A DNA stretch of 64,000 bases, taken from the NCBI GenBank assembly GCA_030340625.1, contig JAOPHQ010005743.1, forward strand, positions 1 to 64,000. Direction: 5' to 3'. This stretch comes from Merluccius polli. Lineage: Eukaryota; Chordata; Actinopteri; Gadiformes; Merlucciidae. The notes beneath the pieces were generated by a model that worked only from the letters and a program-made list of their open reading frames with translations, did not search any database and was not told the origin of the DNA. A program made the translations under genes and the position numbers. Positions 60,754 to 64,000 of this stretch are shown piece by piece; the first letter of the stretch is position 1; each line of letters opens with the position of its first letter.

Positions 60754-61644
60754 CTTAGCTTAGCTGAGCACCACGAACCCAGTCAGTATAGTGCAGGCTT
60801 ATGCTGCTGATAGGCCACACTCACAAAGTAAAAAGGGTTTAAATAATAGTGGTAGCCTTCAGATACTTTCATAAATTAAGCTCCCAGTGATTTAGAAGTA
60901 TACAGGACCCGCTTTCCATACATTTTGTAGCAAAATGACAGGATTACAATGGGGAAAAAAAGAAAAGTAAGAAAGTAAGAGCGGAGCACGGAGAGCGAAG
61001 CGTCTACTAGCGTCTACTCAAGGACAGTTATATTTTTTCTATTCTAAAGCAGTAGCCTCATGGAAAGGTAATAATTGTCAGGGTCGCATTTGTTTTTCAC
61101 TAAAATTGCTCCTTTGAGTAGCGTTATTCATTTATTTCATCATCTTGTATAATACTGATCCACTCTGTCACATGCTTCATGTGTCGAGTAACAATTGTCA
61201 GGGTCCATCAGAATGGTGTCCCTAGCAACGGTCTACATAGCAACCGTCTAATGTAGTTAGTAGCTATTGATGCTGAAGTCATTTACAACCTTCTGCGATG
61301 TGCGTCACTGAAGACACTACTTTTTCTGTATGATATGTAAGTATTGTATATCCTTTTTGAACAACTTGAAATATTTCATGTCACTACATTGATACTATGC
61401 AAGTAACATAAGTAACATAAAAGCTGGCAACCTAGCTCACTTCTAACCATTAGCTGTCTACCTAGGTTACAGTGGTGTATTTTCCTAGAGAAGATTTTTA
61501 CAGTTAATCCCCTTTATCCTCTTCAATAGAATATATTAGAGACAAGTTATTCCTGCACATGACAGAGGTCGTCTTTATTATCACAAAAATACTTTTACCA
61601 TACTTTTGCCATTTTTACTTTGTAGGACATTATAGTCTAGCAGT
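60754..61644. other. No gene recognised
   Basis: LINE 5' flank followed by AT-rich sequence. The motif AATTGTCAGGGTC occurs twice (about 61074 and 61192). It may include the promoter or 5' end of the repeat that carries the next reading frame. Confidence 0.5.
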
Positions 61645-64000
61645 ATGGATGAAGATGTCGCTCTTCCACCTATGCTCAATTGCTTCATCTGTGAAGGCCC
61701 TGAGACGCCAGCTCAGAGGCTCACACAGGCAACCCCTAAAGGCTACTCTACTTTTATGGAACATGCAGAAGCAGTTGGAAATGCTATGATTTTGGAGTGT
61801 ATGAAAGAGGCTCAAAATGTGGGAAGACTCGGGTACCACATAAAGTGCAAAAATGATTTATACAACAAGTTTGTCGAGGTCACCACAAAGTCAGCTCATG
61901 TATCAAAGTGGGAGAGAGAGTCAGTAAAGATGAAGAGAAGACACACTTGCTCTGAGTTCAGTGCATCTACTGCATGCAGTTCTGCAAGTTCTCAGCCCAT
62001 TCAGCTTCTGTACAAGAATATAGGCATTCTTTGCAACCAACCTGCCCATCTCTACACAAATAACCCAGAGGCTGCCAGAAAGAGATATAGAGTGCCTGAT
62101 AATTTGACTGCAGACAAACTGAAGAAAAGCTTGCTGAAGACAGCACAGAGTCGTGGGGATGATTGGAGCACTGAAGTCATTGGACGCCTGGAAGGGATCA
62201 ATGACTTGGTAGCAGAGGAAACCCTGTATCATTTGCGCTGCAAAGTTCTTTTTGAGACAGGTAGTCATTACTCTGAGATTGAAGATAGAGGACAGAGGAA
62301 GAGAGGACAGAAGAAAATTGATGTGGAGCGAGAGGCTGTTTTTAATGAGCTCTGTGAATGGTTAGACTCAGAACTTGAGCATGGGATGATGACACTTGAT
62401 CAAGTTCATGAAAAGCTGCAGCTGTTTGATCAGTCACCAGATAAGAGCCTCTCCTACTCAAAGAAATGGCTAAAGAAGAAACTTGAAGTGAAATACCATG
62501 ATACATTGTATTTCACATCACAGGAGAGAAGGACAGCTGTGCTCTGTCTCAAAGATAACATTAGCAACATTCTGCGAGAGCATCATGCTAATCTTGAGCA
62601 TGGAGATGAGAAGACTCAGATCATAAAGACTGCACTAAAATGCATATGCAATGACAGTGCCATGATTGATCTAGATCCAAAGTCATACCCCACTGCACAC
62701 AGCATGACTGATATACATAGTCAGCTGGCACTTGTTCCTGAGAGCCTTCAGATGTTCTTGAAACCGATAGTGAAGACAGATGAAAGAGTAGCTGTTTGGG
62801 GGCAGAACTTTATAAAGGCCTTTCGGCCTAGATCAGGAGTATTGCCATACCAGATGGGGCTTGCCATACAACTGGATCATAGATTTGGGTCAAAATGGAT
62901 GCTCAACAAGTTACACCAGCTGGGATACACAGTCTTACTCAGAGATACAGAACTACAAATACTGCTTCCTCAACGACAGGAGTGGAGATGGCATCTCTGA
63001 TACTTCTGGCGCTCTTGATAACATTATTGAAGAAAGTGATGATCAGACAGATGATGAAGTTGAGGTTGATGCTGCACTTGAGCATCTATCGGTTGAGACA
63101 GCTAGTGAAAGTGAAATATGGAGTGACAAGGTGGTCTCCATGGAAGTTGGGGAAACAAGCAATGCAGTCACTCAATTTGTTGGAGACAATATAGATTTAA
63201 ACATTGTTTCTATTCACGGAAACACTCCCTTTCATTCAATGGGTTGGATCAAAATCACATCTCCGGCACCACCCTTGGCAGATCCACAGATGACAGCAGC
63301 TGTCAAGAGGGTGAAGTTGAAGGCACACAACAAAGCTAAGATCCTGAAGGGAGCTGAAGTGAAGATTCTTCCATTCACCAACAGAAACAGACTGGAATAA
63401 ACGCCATCACATTTCTTCCCATCGCTGAGCTCTCCTCTGTTGTAACACAAGACGAGCCACTCCTCACTGCGGGTGATACACTCTGGGCAGCAGGGTGGGT
63501 GATCAAAGCGCATGATCCTGATTTCCCACACTCCAACTGGAATGGCTGGATGAAAACATATCCATGCAGATGATGCCAAGCAGAGCACACTGATTGACTT
63601 CCTCCCAGTCATTGAAGGTGACCCTAATGACCACAAGACCATCTTTACCACTCTCAAAGAGTGCATGCGGCTCTCTGAAGACAAAGTCACTATAGTGACA
63701 TTCGATCTCCCAATCTGGCTCAAAGCTGTGGACATCATAAAGCAGGCAAATCTACCCATCATTCCACGGTTGGGTGGATTTCACCTACTAAAGTCGTACC
63801 TTGGATCCTTGGGTAATATGGAGGATTCTGGACTACTAGAGCTGATCCAGCTGATCTATCCAGGGAGTACAACAGCCAAACACATCCTGGATGGAGGATG
63901 TTTTGACAAGGCAATCCATGTTCACCTCCTTATTGATGCAGCCATCTATCAGCACATCATGAAACATGCCTTTACTGAGGAGGAGCTTGGTGAAATTAAG
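61645..64000 (+). pseudogene. Large repeat-type protein of unrecognised family, frameshifted, runs off the window
   Basis: ATG at 61645 opens 451 codons beginning MDEDVALPPMLNCFICEG. A CFIC ... GYHIKCKNDLY arrangement (C-x2-C, then H-x2-x-C) in residues 13-70 looks like a zinc-binding module. A frameshift near 62930 moves to SYSEIQNYKYCFLNDRSGDG and an acidic stretch, then DNIDLNIVSIHGNTPFHSMG. A second shift near 63390 leads to GINAITFLPIAELSSVVTQD, and a third near 63555 to IHADDAKQSTLIDFLPVIEG, VTIVTFDLPIWLKAVDIIKQ and LGGFHLLKSYLGSLGNM, still open at 64000. I have the impression that similar proteins recur in fish and invertebrate genomes, but I cannot name the family or a function. A mobile origin is inferred from context. 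Confidence 0.6.

Overview
This is vertebrate nuclear DNA, most likely from a teleost fish. It carries two intron-containing genes. The rest is dense in (CA)n and other microsatellites, hAT, PIF/Harbinger, piggyBac-type and Tc1/mariner DNA transposons, and L2-type LINEs with short tandem tails, a mix typical of ray-finned fish. No bacterial-style operon, tRNA, rRNA or CRISPR array was seen.

Layout. (1) 1-9.8 kb: intergenic DNA with microsatellites, a MITE and a few promoter-like patches, with no recognisable coding exon. (2) 9.84-14.30 kb, minus strand: a complete four-exon gene for a FIGLA-like bHLH transcription factor (222 aa). Its third intron holds a nearly intact Tc1/mariner element of the DD36E type. 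(3) 14.30-14.97 kb: a 676-bp head-to-head interval between the figla ATG and the proposed hk2 ATG, packed with simple repeats. (4) 14.97-47.64 kb, plus strand: 17 of the expected 18 coding exons of hexokinase-2 (hk2). Exon lengths and phases match the vertebrate gene closely. The last exon (about 48 codons) is not in the window, so intron 17 exceeds 16 kb. (5) 47.6-64 kb: the 5' part of that intron, a stratified nest of transposons. An L2 LINE on the minus strand is split by a 4.4-kb hAT element and by a second LINE on the plus strand. A broken plus-strand reading frame of a repeat family I cannot name runs off the window end.

How the parts relate. FIGLA is a germ-cell E-box regulator and HK2 is the tandem-domain glucose kinase of glycolysis; they share only a short divergent promoter region. 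FIGLA and HK2 lie on the same human chromosome arm (2p), so finding them side by side supports both identifications.

Most notable structural observations: a 707-bp segment of intron 16 copied into intron 15 and bracketed by 81-bp direct repeats (templated insertion, not transposition); two 1.6-kb Harbinger copies in opposite orientation that flank only hk2 exon 15; a 61-bp run of perfect identity between paralogous exons 7 and 15, suggesting gene conversion between the two hexokinase halves; microsatellites serving as polypyrimidine tracts of the paralogous exons 8 and 16; and a GC-rich cassette shared by several unrelated transposon families.
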